Source: Camarhynchus parvulus
Lineage: Eukaryota; Chordata; Aves; Passeriformes; Thraupidae
DNA: 64,000 nucleotides
Assembly: GCF_901933205.1 (NCBI RefSeq)
Contig: NC_044591.1
Coordinates: forward strand, 558,001-622,000
Reading direction: 5' to 3'
Shown here: one piece after another, positions 49,584 to 62,960 of the stretch
How positions within the stretch are numbered: position 1 is the first letter of the stretch
How the letters are laid out: every line of letters begins with the position of its first letter
Position numbers and translations under genes: made by a program
Notes under the pieces: generated by a model
Databases searched by the model: none
What the model saw: only the letters and a program-made list of their open reading frames with translations
What the model was told of the DNA's origin: nothing

Positions 49584-52500
49584 ACCCCGAGTTTAAAACT
49601 CTCATTCCTTTCATCCACCCTGCATTCCAAACCTATCAAATCCAAGTTTAAAAATAAGGAAAAAAAGCCGGTTTTGGATTTTCTAGGCGTGGTGAGAGTT
49701 GGTCCATAAAAGTTGATTTTAGGGTGTAGTGATGTGGCAGATACTGCTGTCACCGAGGGGAGAGCCAAATGTTTTTTGGGGTGGGTATGGGATCTGGCAG
49801 TGTTTCGTGGTGTTGATAAAAGGAGTTTTGGTGTGGTTTGGGTTTTTTTTTGCTGACTATCTATCCCGGAGCCGGCAGAGGGCAGCCAGAGCACAGATTC
49901 CTCCATCAGGCAGCAAAATTCCAGCTAAAAGCATCCCGCAGGGCCGGGACGCTGGGAAAGACGGACAGCCCCCTTTCTGCATATTATCCAAGATTATATC
50001 GCTCTGCCAGTGGAAGCTTTTTGATCTCCTCTCAGCACAGGCCTCAAACCAGCAGAAATTAGACCATTTCTCTGCGTGCCCAACATCTGCACAACCGATG
50101 TTGCCGCTGCTTAGTGGTTTTGTTTGCGAGGGCGTTGCAAACCAGGCGGAGAAACTTTTTAACTTTCTTTTTAACGGAAAGTGTTTAAAAAGCCACAAAT
50201 CAAGAGCAGAAAATAGCAAGAGCATGTGAGATGATGTTTAATGCTTTCCTGATGGAAAATGGGAGCTGTAAACAAAGAAAGCAACCACCAGACCAGCAGC
50301 TCCTGGAGCACATACAACATTGCCGGCGCGTGCTGTGTTTATGAGTGAAGGGGTTAATGATGGTTAATTAATCACATCAATAACTATTTCCTGATGACTC
50401 TTCCCTGTCTACAAAGCTGATTACTCAGTGTTTGTTAATGAGCATCTCCGGGCCATCAATCAGGTCACAACTTGCTTTAAAGGTATTTATAAATAAGTTG
50501 TGGTTTGTCCTGGTCACGTAAGTTGGTGGCTTTGGGTCCAGTTGGGTGGGAACTCCTTCTCCCATGCCAAGGAATTCCTGTGCTCCAAGTCAGCTCTCAC
50601 TTTCCAAAGCTTCTTGCACTGCGAGAGGAAAATCTGGCATCAAAATTATGCTAAAAAAGTAAAAGGATGTGGCAGTGGCCAAAGAGAGCAGGAAAAAGAA
50701 GGCCCGGAGGGCAAAGAGCTGCTTGCTTTTTGTAATACAGATATTTTTCCACTCAAGGTTTTTGGGGAGGATGGAAGTGCAATGCTGAGTGGTGTTTTGG
50801 ATGTGTTATTCCAAGTTGCACTACCCTTCCACAGAGGAATGGTGGGAAGGAGTTGGGTATTTCCCCCTTGGAGCCTTCCAGGATGGGCTGTTGGCACTGG
50901 GACTGCAGAATTTTTGGCTGGAGACAGGCAGGGAAATGCTTTTATTTACAGGCAGCCTTGGAGAAGGTCCTGGAAAGCAATGAGAAAGGAAAGGCACCTC
51001 TGGAGAGTTTGGCAGCATGGTGAAGGGATGTGGTGTGGTCAGATTTGACGTGATATTTCAGGAGTGGAGGGTGACAAGGGACAGGGATACATGGACACAG
51101 GTGAGAGGACAAAAAGACTGATTGAAGGCATCTTCTTCCCAGATAAAGGGAGAAAGCAGTACGAGCTGAGGCGTGGGGAGCATTGTGCCTGAAAAGCACA
51201 GCTCTGTGTTTTCCCTTGGGAGGAGCTCGAGGAATTCTGAGCTGCATGCAGGAGATCCTGCAGGAGCTGCATCCTGTCCCGCTGCCAAGCAAACCCAGAT
51301 CGGCTGCAGGGGCTCAGCCTGTCCTTGGGCTCCTCACCCAGTCACAAGCGCTTCTGCAAGCACTCAGGTCTGCAGGAATAAACCAACCACACACCCTGCC
51401 TTGAACAGTAACATTTTGGGGTGCTGGGCCCACCTTGGACCACCCAGGTGTACACCCCACTCCAAGTCTCTCCTCTTGTCCCTGTGGCGGTGGCAAAGGG
51501 CAGAGAGGATGGCAGCGCTCGGGATGGCTCCAGCCCTTCCCTTGGCTGCTGCAATCAGCTCTTGCAATCCCTCTTGGCAGGCTGAGGAGAGCGGGAAGGA
51601 CCTGGCTGCCTTCCAAGGAGCAGCAAATGCAAATATTTCCTCACTTCAGGCTGGGTGCGGCCCGCGGATAAAATTTCCTTGGGCTTTCCCAGCGAAGGCA
51701 TCTGATCTCTCCCTCTGCTGCGAGGCCAACTTGCTCCCAGGAATACAACCGTGTGTCCCATTAAAAAAGCCTAAAGGTTATCTTTTTACAACTCAAAGGA
51801 CTGCCTGGTTTTTAAAAAGAGGTTTTAAATTGAAGGAGCTGCCAGGCACAGCTTGTAGTGGTTTTGAATCAGTGGTTAAATTGTTGCTTCATAGAAAAAA
51901 AAAACCAACCAAAAAAAACAACCAACCTTTTTGCAGATTTCTTTGGAAAATAGAAGATTTGTAGTGTGGTGCAAGGAAAGTGGGATGATAAAAGGGCTGG
52001 AAAAGGTGCTGGGAGCAAGGTTTGGTGCTGGCAATGATTTTTCTCAAATAAGATAGAAAGAGCTGCAGGAAAATGAGTGTTTTTTCCTTTCGATCCCAGG
52101 TTAATGGCAGTCACATCCCAGCCAGCTCCCTGCAGCGTTGTTCTTCCCCACAGAGCATTCAGACCTATTTTCTACACATTCCTTTGACACAGCCTAAAAA
52201 AAATTATATTTCTTAAATGAAAAGTGGTCCGATCCTGCTGATTCTGGGAGAGGCAAAAACCAGCAGGGATTATACAAGGAACAGCCCAAAGCGTGGATTT
52301 CTCCAGGTCATGCAGCACAGGTAAGATATGTATTTAAAAAAAAAAAAGCTGTATGCTAATATTCTCATTTCTACCCAGTTTTCCTGGCAAAACTGAACCA
52401 CGCACTGCCACAACATAGTTTTAGAACACACTGATTTTGGTAGCATGAGGAGAGAGGGATGAGGCGAGTGCACAAGCGCGTTACCAGGCTGCAAGTGCTA

Positions 52501-53100
52501 TACTGGCTTCTTTATAAAATAAAGGATGAAAAGCCCAACCCACCCTATTTCTGTGAACAGATGCACAGCACACACCTGCGAGCAGGGTTTTTCTATTTCA
52601 TATCCCAGATTTCCTTCAGCGTATCAGTGATTACAGCATCCTGCAGCCTCGTTTCCTGAAAATTACCAATTTTCACCCAGATTTGGCTTCGAGTGGTTTA
52701 AGTTGTATCTTTATTTTGATGAAATGTCCAGTAAAGCAGTGTGAGTGAGGTGTTTTATTGAAATAAAAACATGGATATTTTTCGAAGAGGTTATCCCCTT
52801 TGTCAAAGTGGATTATTGACGTCAGGGATTTATCACTGGGGGAAAAGGAAGGGGAATAAATATGTATATAATAATATATACCTTAATTCTCCGTGCTGCT
52901 AAACTTTTCCTCACAGCCAAGCTGGGGAATATGCTTTAATCTCATTTATTGGATTGCTTCATCTATGTTGGCTTTTTATTTTATTGTTTGTTTGTTTGTT
53001 TTTTCTGAAGCGATGGGGCTCTAGGCGGGGAGTTAAGCACGAAGTGTTTCGTGAGGAAAAAGAGAAACTCCTGAAGAAAAAAAGATAAAATGAGGAGGAA
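49584..53100. other. Intergenic sequence downstream of FBLIM1, with enhancer-like blocks
   Basis: No gene, exon or transposable element recognised. 49860-50520 is complex, non-repetitive sequence with a CTCF-like word (CCGGCAGAGGGCAG, 49872-49885), a forkhead-like GTAAACAAAG (about 50268) and clustered TAAT/TTAATTAAT homeodomain-type sites (about 50351-50375, 50420-50440). The rest (50520-53100) is ordinary sequence with short A and T runs; I see nothing definite in it. Confidence 0.5.
49860..50520. promoter_or_regulatory. Candidate distal regulatory element
   Basis: Motif-dense and AT-rich in its second half: a forkhead core, GGTTAATGATGG and TTAATTAATCAC (HNF1/homeodomain-like), TGATTACTCA (AP-1-like) and TTTGTTAATG. 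There are no repeats and no coding frame. The call rests on motif clustering only. Confidence 0.3.
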
Positions 53101-53480
53101 AAGGAGGGCTTTGGGGGGGACAAAAGGCGGCGCGGGCCGGGGCTGCCCCTTACGGCCCCTCAGGCGCTGCCCCCCCGCGCTCGCTTCACAAAATGGCCGC
53201 CCGGCGGGGCAGCGGGAGCGGCTCTGAGGCGACAAAATGGCGGCGGTCGGAGAGCGGGGGGAAAGACGGGCGAGGAGCGGTGTGGGCACAGCGGTGGGCT
53301 CTGATCCCGTGGGAATCCCCTCCGGGCGGGCGGCGAAAGCGCTGCGGGTGAAACCTGACCTTCTTCTTATCCCCCCCTCCGTCCTGCCCTTTTCTCCTCG
53401 CCGCCTTTGCGAAAGGATGTGAAAATGGCCAGAAATGCGCATTTTTAGTCGGCCATGGCGGAGCCCCCGGTTTCTCCTCT
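53101..53480 (+). promoter_or_regulatory. Orphan CpG island with YY1-like sites
   Basis: A 380-base GC- and CpG-rich block stands alone, about 10 kb before the SPEN island. It has two close YY1-type words in + orientation, CAAAATGGCCGC (53188-53199) and CAAAATGGCGGC (53233-53244), and ATGGCC/ATGGCG at about 53424 and 53455. In vertebrates such words sit just inside transcription starts, so a + strand start near 53.15-53.25 kb is inferred. The frame from the ATG at 53237 is 61 codons long and matches nothing I know. It could serve a lncRNA, an alternative SPEN leader, or an enhancer. Confidence 0.45.
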
Positions 53481-54368
53481 CACCTCAGCTCCCCCCACGC
53501 TCCCCCAGCTATACCCCGAAAATGTTAATTTTTTTTCCCCTCACAGCTGAGGGGTTTTGGCCCTGAACTGCGCTTTCCACATGCCCCCCCCCCCCTCCCT
53601 TCATCATCACCATACACACCCCCAAGGTGGGTAGTTTTATGCCTAATTCTTCGCTTTTCCACCGCTTGTTCTCCTTCGCAGGGGTTGAAGCCGCCATCTC
53701 CCGGTCTCCTCACAGCATGGAAAATCCCCAAAAGTGCTTAAGGAAAGAAAAAAAAAAACCACCAAAAAAAAAAGTCCCAAGCGCACGAGGATTGATTTAT
53801 CATCGGAGCCGCAGTGGTATGGGAAGAAGCCATCGCTGCTCGCCTGCTCCCCACGACAGCTCGCCCGCCATTCGCTTAATTAAAATCATATATTGGTGTG
53901 ATCAGACGTGGTAATACCATTAAAAAAACCCAAATCCCGTAACATCCACACGCTCGTTGTTGGAGGCTGTAGCCAAGGTACCATGCTTTTTTTTTTTGGT
54001 TTGGGGTTTTTTTGTTGTTTTAAATATTCTTTTAATGTTGCCTTACCCTTTTTTCCTGCATCAGGGTGTTGTTACAGGCTATAACATTGCCTCTTAATTC
54101 TTAAAAGCTACGTACCTAAAAATACTGCTTTTTCCCATAGAATTGCAGATTTAGGCCCATACAGATGCTCTTTTATTTCTACGGATACAGAAATACTTGT
54201 ATATATTTATTAAATATAAATATATAAATACTGCTATATATTTCATATTTTTATATACATATGACCTTTTCTCGGGGACTACTTAAAATATAAAATAAAC
54301 CCACACACCTAGAAACGATAATTTAATTATATATAATCACTATAACTTTGGCCCAGTATATCTTTGAT

Positions 54369-54401
<33 letters not shown>

Positions 54402-57400
54402 TTTCCTCCATTGATTTCCTACTACAGTGTGTCCTAAAAGCAGGAGAAGAAATGCCATCAAAAATAAAAATAAAAGAAGAAAAAATAACAAAAACCAACA
54501 CATCTCTTTTTTTACAATCCATGATGGAAGTTTGTGCCTGAATGTTTTATTTGTTCCACAGAGATGTAGATTTTCCTTGGGAGATTTGGGAAGGATTATT
54601 TTTTAATGAAAAAGAGGAAAAAAGTACACCCAGAAGAAAACCAAAAAAACCAAAACCAAAACAAAGAATGAAAAAGAAACAAAAAGGAAAAAAAGCACAA
54701 CAGAACCAAACCGCAGTAAGTGAAGCTGCAAATGCAACCCAATAGTCCGGATCAGACAATTCATTGCACAAAAAAAGGATAAATGGAACTGCAATGGCCG
54801 GCTTTGCTGTAGATCCAGGAGGAGGGATCAGCTCCTTTATCCCACCATCTCGCGCTACAAACACCACCATTTTTTTTCCTCTCTTTTTTTTTTTTTTTTT
54901 TTAATACGCTTTGTTGGGGCGTTTTGTTTCGAGCCGAGGCGGCTGCACCACCCCCTGAGCCGGGGCTGCCGGAGCCGCTCGGGGGCTTCACTTTTACAGA
55001 GATCTCTTATTTTTCCCCGGCCTTGTGCAATCCTCTCCCTTTTATTACATGGGTTTGGGGTTTTTTTCCTCTCCCCTCTGCGGGTATAAAGGTTTCTCTC
55101 CTCTCTCCAGCTTGGCTGCTTGTTCCAGAAGTTTCCACGGGGGCGGGGAGCCCCCACTGCGGCGCCTTTGCCGCAGCGCCGGGCAGGAGGAGGAGGAGGA
55201 TGCGGAGGATGCGCCACCTCTCCCTGGCTGGGAGCCTCATTCCAAGCCGCTCCCCCTTGCTCCGTTCCCCAGCCTTGAAAACAGAGTGCTGGGAGGTGTT
55301 TGCAACTTGGAGGGGTTTGGGGTTTTTTTTTGTAGGTTTTTGGGTATTTGTTTTGTTTTTTTTTTTCTCCCTCTAAATAAATGGAAAGTAGAGCTGTCGC
55401 AGATGGAGATGGATGAGGCAGGGCTGGCAGCGCCGCAGCTCTGCTCCGGTGTGGCCATGGCACCGATGGCAAAAGTGACCTTTCCCAGGCGGTGGTGGTA
55501 GGGGATTCCCCCTCCGCCCCAGCATGCTCCTGCTCGGAATTCGTTTCAAATAGCAGGAGTATTATTTTTTATTTTCCTTCCCCCCTCTCATTTCTCCTTC
55601 ACTGTTTTGTTTTGGTTTTGTTGTTTGGTTTTGGTTTTTGTTTTGTTTTTTTTTTTTCTGAAGCTTCCTCACGATCTTTTATTTTTTTCCTGTGTGTGTT
55701 TTGAATTGCATTTTAAAATTGCCCAGCTGGAGACAAGGCTTGATTAGAGCTGGAACAATAGCTCCCTTTTATTAATAACGGGAAGGATTTACAATCGTAC
55801 AGCACCTTCCTTGGAAAGCTTTCCAAACCATTTGCAAACACTCACAAATTTCAGATTGTGCAGCCCTTGGCTGTGAGGTGGGTAAGTATTTAATGGTGCC
55901 ACCACCCAAAATCACCTCGGTGGCAAACCTCAATTTCTGAGTGCTTAAAAAGATGACAAATTTGGTTTGGGTTTTTTTTTGGTGGGGGTGGTGGGTGGGG
56001 TGGGCTGTGGGGCTGGCTAAAAGCTGTAACCTAAATCCGTACATGCAGAGTATTTGCTGCGTCCTGGGAACTGGGCTCTTCTCCCTCCAGCCACGCAGCT
56101 TTCCAGAGCCGAGCTGTGGATTTGCTGCATGTCAGTAAACATCTGCTGATGGATTTTTCAATTTTTTTTTTTTTTAATCCATTCCCTTTTTGCAGTCCCT
56201 AAGTGACCTCCTGCAGCGCTGCCTCCACTGCGGTTCCAGCACAGCCTTGCACTGGAGCACTGATGTGTGTGTTCACTGCGGGCCAGAGTGACCTTGCTGG
56301 GGGGACTGGGCCCACCGAGCGATTCGGGTGCTCTGCTTTGATCCCAAATCCCTGCACCTCGTTTTTTTTCCAGCACCCAGGGGGATGCTGCAGTTATGGG
56401 TTAAAGCTGTTTCATGCCTTATTTTTTTCCCTCTTGTTTGTTTGTTTGTTTATTTTTCCAAGGGAAACAATGTATTGTTTATGAAACCCTTCTCCACAGC
56501 AGATCCCTGCAAACCACGCAGGGATCCAGGAGTCACCCAGGCAGCGGGATCTGGCCTTGCCAGAAACATGAGGGACGAGGCTCCAGCCATGTCTGCGTGT
56601 GTCACACACGGGCCACACAAACCCACAGTGTTCTGTGGTTACTTCTGTCGGCAGAGCATCAGTGGGTCCCAGGGCTTCCCCTTCCCACTGCTTGCTGCTT
56701 CACAAAGGCTGATGCTTCTGGAAAAAGCTCTGCCTTGTGGCCTTTAAAATAAATAAATAAAGCGGCGCTGCTGTGGATTAGTCATCCTTATTTTTGAAGG
56801 AAGCTGTTTGCCAGCGCTGTCCGAATCACGCATGTGCGTGTGAGATGGGAACTCCAGAAGGCTGCTAACGTGCTCTGCTCGCTGCTCCTTGGAGCTCAGC
56901 CACCCAGCCTTCGTCGAGCTGCTCCTGGCAGGTGGAAAAACCGACAGTCCAGCTTTCCAGACCTTTCCCTCCTTTTTTTTTTCAGTGCTGGAATCTGCAT
57001 TGGCAGGTGTGCGAATGTGGAGACTGTAACAGCAGCAAGTGAGGATGGATGAGCTGTTTTCTGGGGTCACATCCAACTCCAGAGAAGAAACCCTGGTGAT
57101 TTATAATTTTTTTCTTGTCTCTGGTAGATTTTATTCTGAGATCCACTGTATCTTGTAAGAAGACTGAGTTTGACCCTTTTGACTACTAAAAATGGTTCTG
57201 TTTTTAAACCTTAGTGCTTTTTCCCTTCCCTGTGGTCATGCAGAAGAGCAAGCAGTGCAATTAAACAGTACAGCAAAGGGCAGCTCCCTCCCCCTTTCCC
57301 TTTCAAAAAGTCCAGAGTTGTGTGTCTTGAACTGCTGCATAGGCAGAAAACATACAAAGCCCTTGTCAGCATTGTGCTGATGTGTGGCACGTTAAAAAAA

Positions 57401-60400
57401 ATACACACAAAAGGGGTGGGGAGAGCGGGTGCCTCCAGGGAGCAAAACTGTGGGGCCCCTTTCCCTCCAAGCCCACAGACCTACGTGGGATAGTCAATTC
57501 CTCCTAATTCTGCTCAAGCAAAGGCAGTGGAGCTTGGAGGGAGTGTTGAACATCTTAAATGGTGTTGATGAAGATCAGGGTCCCCTTGAATTACATTTTT
57601 TTTTTCTCTGTGAACTTGCTCCTGTGACATGCAGCTGGTTTATTACTCCATTCCTCAGAGTCCTGCTCACTCGCCAGGAAGAAGGGAAACGCTTCCTTAC
57701 CGAGTGTCCTTTCTTTTGTTGTGTTGCAAAGGTAATAACCAGAGACCTGGTGCTGGTCTCTGCTGGTCACACATGGCTTGGAGGCGCAGCTTCCCGAAGT
57801 CATTAACACACAGGGAGTGCTGGGGGTCGTTAAATGAGGATATCACATCGGGATTCCATGCATGCCACTGCCTGACCCGGCCCGGAGAAGCCCCTTAGGA
57901 GAAATTATTTCACTGACTGGTTGCTGCAGGGATTTCTAGCACAGCTATGGCTTTATCCTTGTTTTTGGCCAAAATTAAGTGCAGGGTGGGGATGAGGTGG
58001 CCAGGCCAGATTTCATAGCCTGCTCCCTGTGGTAGGTGTGTGAACAGCGTGCCTAAAGCCTTGTTTGGAATAAGGCAGTGTGGACAGGGATTTGGATTTT
58101 ATTCCCTCATTAGGGCTATGCTGGTTTGGAGAAACACCTTGTACTCTTCATAGGCCTTTGCTGGCAGGGAGGCTTGGAGGAGCAAGAAGCTGCCTGTTGG
58201 GATGATTCCACATTTTTCAGGCTGGCACACCCTGTGGGACTCTAAATTACTTTCCTTTGGCAGTTTAGGATAAACGACTGAGAATTGCCTTGTGAGCACT
58301 GAACTTTTACCACCCTGAAGAGTTACTCGAGCTACATCCATGATATTTCCAAGCTAAACAAAACCTGAATTTCCAGTGCCAAAAAGCGATACAAACCTCC
58401 ACTCCTCCTCTGTTCAGGAGAAAACCACAGTCTTTCAAGCTTTGCTCTTAGCCCAAGGAGTTAAAAAGCTGCACTGTGAGATCTGCAGAGGTGAAAATAA
58501 AACCCAAAGGCAGACGAGGAACTTCTCCCATGCCGTGTTGGAGGAGAGGCTTTAGAGTGCAGCAGGTGTTGATGCACAAATATTTCTCTTTGTGCTTTCT
58601 CTGGAGTGAAGGAGTGGTAACTCCACAGACATGGGGTCACTCCTCTTCATTTAAACACCCTCACATTGCTGTGGTATCAAAATGGTGTTTGATGAAACCA
58701 AAGCTCAGATGGTGGTGGCTCGGAGTTTATTTTGTGCTGCTCAATCCAATGCTGAATGTGGGAAGAGCAGCCTGTAGCTTGCAGGTTTCGACTGTGAGGC
58801 TTGTGCTAAAGCCTTGTCCTGTAACATTTCCAGTGTAAATTCTGAGTTGGTTTTTTTTTTTCTCCTGGGCATTGCACACAGGTAAAAATCACATCTGGAT
58901 GTAGAGTTAATACAAGAATTAGGTGTTAAAAATGGCAAAGTATAGGATTCGGTGATCTTAGCAGTCCTGGGGGATTTATATCCTTTGCAAACTGTCCTGT
59001 TTGGGTATCAAATCACATAGAACTGTCTTATTTATGTTTGTTTTCTTTGGCTTTCCCTTAAAATGTGATCTTTTGCAGCCTGGATGGCCACAGTCCTGTC
59101 TAGTGGTGAAAGCCCTGTGTTTGGTGAGAAGCCTTGTGAGGTGAGCAGACACAGCTCTCTGGCACATGGTTGCACAGGAGTTTGGGAGCAAGGGGAAGCA
59201 GGGCAGAAGCTGGCACTGTGATATTCCTGTGATTTTTTTTTTCCAACAACAGGCTAAAAAAAAGGTGTTCTTTCAAATATTTCTTTCTACCACACCATAA
59301 GCAAGAGTAACTCTTTTGCAGTGCTGTGATGGCATGTAGGTTTTGATTGTGTGGCTTAACCATCACACTGGGTTCTGCTGCTGAAGAAACCTCTGGTTCT
59401 TTGTGGAAGGAATTTTAAAAACAGAAATGTGCTTTTACATAGAGGTAAAACCGGGTTCAATGTCAACTGAAGTCCAGGGGCTCCTGTATCCTGGGCTGTG
59501 GGATGTGGCTGTGTTAAACCACTGGCTAAAATGGTGGCATTTTGTGGCAGCTCCTGTCCCTGGTACTGTGGATAAGAAGACCACAGGGAAGAGCGTCAGA
59601 AAATAAATTTTTAAATGTTGCATTTCAAAAACACGAAGGGAGTTTTCTGCACAGAGTCATCTCATCAGGAAGATTTGATGCACTAACCCTCAAAAAGAAC
59701 TGAAATCAAGAGCTTTATTAATATAAATTCTGTGCTTTGTATTGGTTAAGGCTCCAGAACCCGGCTCTGTGCTTCAAGTGTTTTCAGCCCCTAAGCCCAT
59801 AGCCTCTGTCTTGGCAACAAATGGGCCTAAATATCAAACAATGCCAATTCTTTCTTGGAGAAAACGAGCATAAAGCAGAGTGGGTAAGCTATAAAATTAG
59901 GCCAATAATTCAGGCTGGCTTAAAAAGGAGATAAAAGCCTAGCTGGGAATTTGATATTCAGCTGTCATAGTGTTCTTTTAATAAATACTATCAATGAGCA
60001 AGGAAGACCCGTAAATACATTTTATCCTGACAAGATGGTGGCTGGAGCTGGCTGGCTCAAACAAAGGAACACTCTGAGTGTTTCTTGGGGCTCTTTGCTG
60101 GGAAACCACCTGCTTTTTTACAGAAAGCAAAGGAACTGGCTGTGCACTGGTGGTGGGGAGAACCCTCGTGTTCCCGCTCAGATCCCCATGAATCCCAGCT
60201 GATGTAGCCAGGGAGAGGTGTAGTGTCCCCCTTTCCCAGCACACCACACGGAGATGTTGCTGAGCCAGACCTGAGGGTAGGAAGTTACAGTCTGAGCCAA
60301 CAGAGTCCTGGTTGCTGTCCTTGTTCAGTATCTAATCTTTGCTTTTTGAAACGTTTGCTGAGCAGTGTCAGTGATGCGTGGCAGCTCTGCCGCTCGGGAA

Positions 60401-62960
60401 AGGCGCCGTGTTCAAAATGGATAAACCTGCCTTTTGAAGCATTGTGTCTGCCCACTTCTATTTATTGGTTTTTCCTCCTCAAAGACAGGCTGCTGTGTGG
60501 ACCCCAAGGATGTTTTCTGCTTCTCCTGCCTTTTTTTTTCCTTCAAACTGGAGAGCTGCTAACTTTATTAGCTCCTTATATGGCAGCCCCATTTTCTCAC
60601 GCCTTTAATGGCTCTCTTTTGATCTGTCCTGTTCTTGCCTTGCTTTTCCTGACATGAACGCAGTGTTCAAGCTGAGATGGGTTTATAACCTGCTCCCTCA
60701 CTAATAAATGGCCTGGCACTTTAATCCTCTCCAAGCACTGATAAGAAACATCCAAATGTTTTAACTGTGGGGCTGGCTGAGTTGTCCGGAGATAGCCAGG
60801 CTCTCAGCTACACCCTCCCAGGAGTAATTTAAATTCTTCCTTGCAGTGTGTATCCCAAAGGCCGAGGGTCATGGAGAGCAGCTCAGGTCCCTTTGTCCTG
60901 AGCTGTTTGGCCCCTGGGAAGGGCAGCACACAGGGCAGAGCAGCCGTGTCTCACCCCTGGGTGCTCCTCATGCTGTCGCTCATGCAGGACACTGGGCTGG
61001 CACAAGTGTGTGTCTGTTCTACAGACACAAGGATGGTGTTGGTCTTTTGTCACAGCCCCTCTGGCCTGCTGAGGGGAGGGTTGTACCTGCTCTGCTCTCC
61101 AGGCTGGGTCTGTGTTCTTTAAATCTTCGACTGAGCTGGGGGGATCTGGTTACAGCAGCATCGCTGGTGTGGTTGCAGCTAGGAACAGCTTCCCTGCAAA
61201 GCATTTGAAGAGTATCACCATGGTCCAGAGCTTTGTTTTGCGTCACCAGCCAAGCTTTGTGCTGCTCTTCCAGCTGGCTGTTGTGTAAATTGAACCCTCC
61301 TGGCACTCGTCTCAACCCTCTCCTGTCAACAGGGTCGATGCCTTTGTTTGTGACAGCTCCCGGCCCCTGCCTGTCCTGTGAGATGGCCAGGTGACAGCAG
61401 TGACTCCGTGTGAGATTCCCTGGAAGGACCTGGGAGCTGGTGTGGTTTCCTCGTGTCCCTTGGAGATGCCACCCCAGCAGGGAGGAAGAACAGTTGGGAT
61501 TGCAGCTGCAGCAAGTGCACTCCATCAGAGAGGGAGAATTTGTCATGGAAAAGCTGTTTGATTTTTTGGTGGTTTTAGTTTGGGTTTTTCCTCTCCAAAA
61601 TGGAGAGCCCCTGAAAGGTAGAGACACATACAAACTGCTCCTTGGGCTTCCCATCAGGTAAAAACATGGAAAGCTGAGCCCAGTTCCACACTGGAAGTGC
61701 CGGTGGAGCTTGTTGGCAGCACATTTTCTTGTGTGCACGTGGCTCCATCACACGTTTTAAATAATAGATGGTTTGCGTGCAAGGAGTTGTTGGGGTTTTT
61801 AATTAATCAGTAGATCCCAGTTTGACAGAGCCCATCATCACTGGGGAAACTGAGGCACGGGGCTGCCAAAGGATGGGCTTGCAGCCACTGGAGTCAGGGA
61901 TAAGGCTCGGGGCCACCACGGATCGAGTCCATGTGCGTCAGAGACGTGATTAAATCAGGAGATTTGCATGTTTGTTAAGCCACTACAGCTCGGTGACTTT
62001 GACCAGTAGCAAGGTGGACTCGTTGCCGGAAGGTTACGGTGTCCGGCCAGACTGGGTGGCAAAAGGCAGCTCTGACAAATAAAACATGGGTTTGATCAAT
62101 ACCAAAATGTCATCAGGAGACTTTGGCCATGGAAAATACTGAAATACAGGTTTGCTCTGTGGTGAAAGCAGTGAAGGCTTTAAACACCAACACTCCTGGC
62201 TCTGGGTGTGTGTTTTATCCTGACCTCAAGCTGCTCAGAGTCTCACAATGGGATCTAATTTTCATTTTGGGACATAGAAATAGGTGTCTTATCAGTGCAG
62301 TGGCATATTTTTGGTGGAAAAGAAGATCTTGTGGGTTAAAAATGTCTAGTTGTACGTTGCAGAGCTGGGGCGTGACATGTCAGACAACTAGAGACGGGTG
62401 ATATTGGCAACGGGCAATTTCTTCACCCCGTGTTAATTAAGGAGCTGTCCCAGCCCCCATGGGGGAGCGGGAGGTGAATCCTTCCCACAGTGGGAGTTTC
62501 TCCTGTGAGGTTTACAGGGCAGCCTGGTCTCCCTTCTGTTGGAGGAAGTACAACTTGGGACACCCTGCTCGGTGGAGGGGGTGTCCCAGGGTGACACATT
62601 GTGCCTGTGTCAGTGGAGGAGAGCACGTGGAGCAGCCAAGGGGGTTTGGGGATCCCCCTGGAGCCCCACTGGCGGTTCCTGCTGCTCTGGCCTTTGGAGC
62701 CATTAGACACCAGAGCCAGGGTACTGTGGGGCCCTCCCTGCCATCACCTCAATTAACTTTTTACCTGTTTGCCCAGTGGCCACGGCTGGGTGTGTGCTCA
62801 CCTGGGGAGGAGGGTAGCTTGTGCCCCAGGATTTTGGAATCCTTATGGGATTAGGGCGAGCTGTAGGTTTGGGGGTCAGCAGGGCCCCCTGGCTGGGTGA
62901 AGCCCCTTTGAGCTGGGCCAGCAGGACCTTGCCTTTGCAGTGCAACCCGTTCTGGCTCTC
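53481..62960. other. Intergenic sequence upstream of SPEN
   Basis: No recognised gene. 53.7-54.9 kb is AT-rich with A/T runs, including (TA)n at 54368-54394. 54.9-55.25 kb is a small GC-rich block, and 55.25-55.7 kb holds T/G-rich runs. 55.7-62.9 kb is unique sequence without coding signs. Compositionally complex parts at 59.7-60.0 kb and 61.75-62.05 kb (the latter with ATTTGCAT and TGACTTTGACC words) might be conserved non-coding elements. Human has a lncRNA antisense to SPEN in this interval; nothing here proves a counterpart. Confidence 0.45.
54368..54394. repeat. (TA)n dinucleotide microsatellite
   Basis: About 13 uninterrupted TA units within a wider AT-rich region (54170-54420) of TATATTTATTAAATAT-type words. 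Confidence 0.9.
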
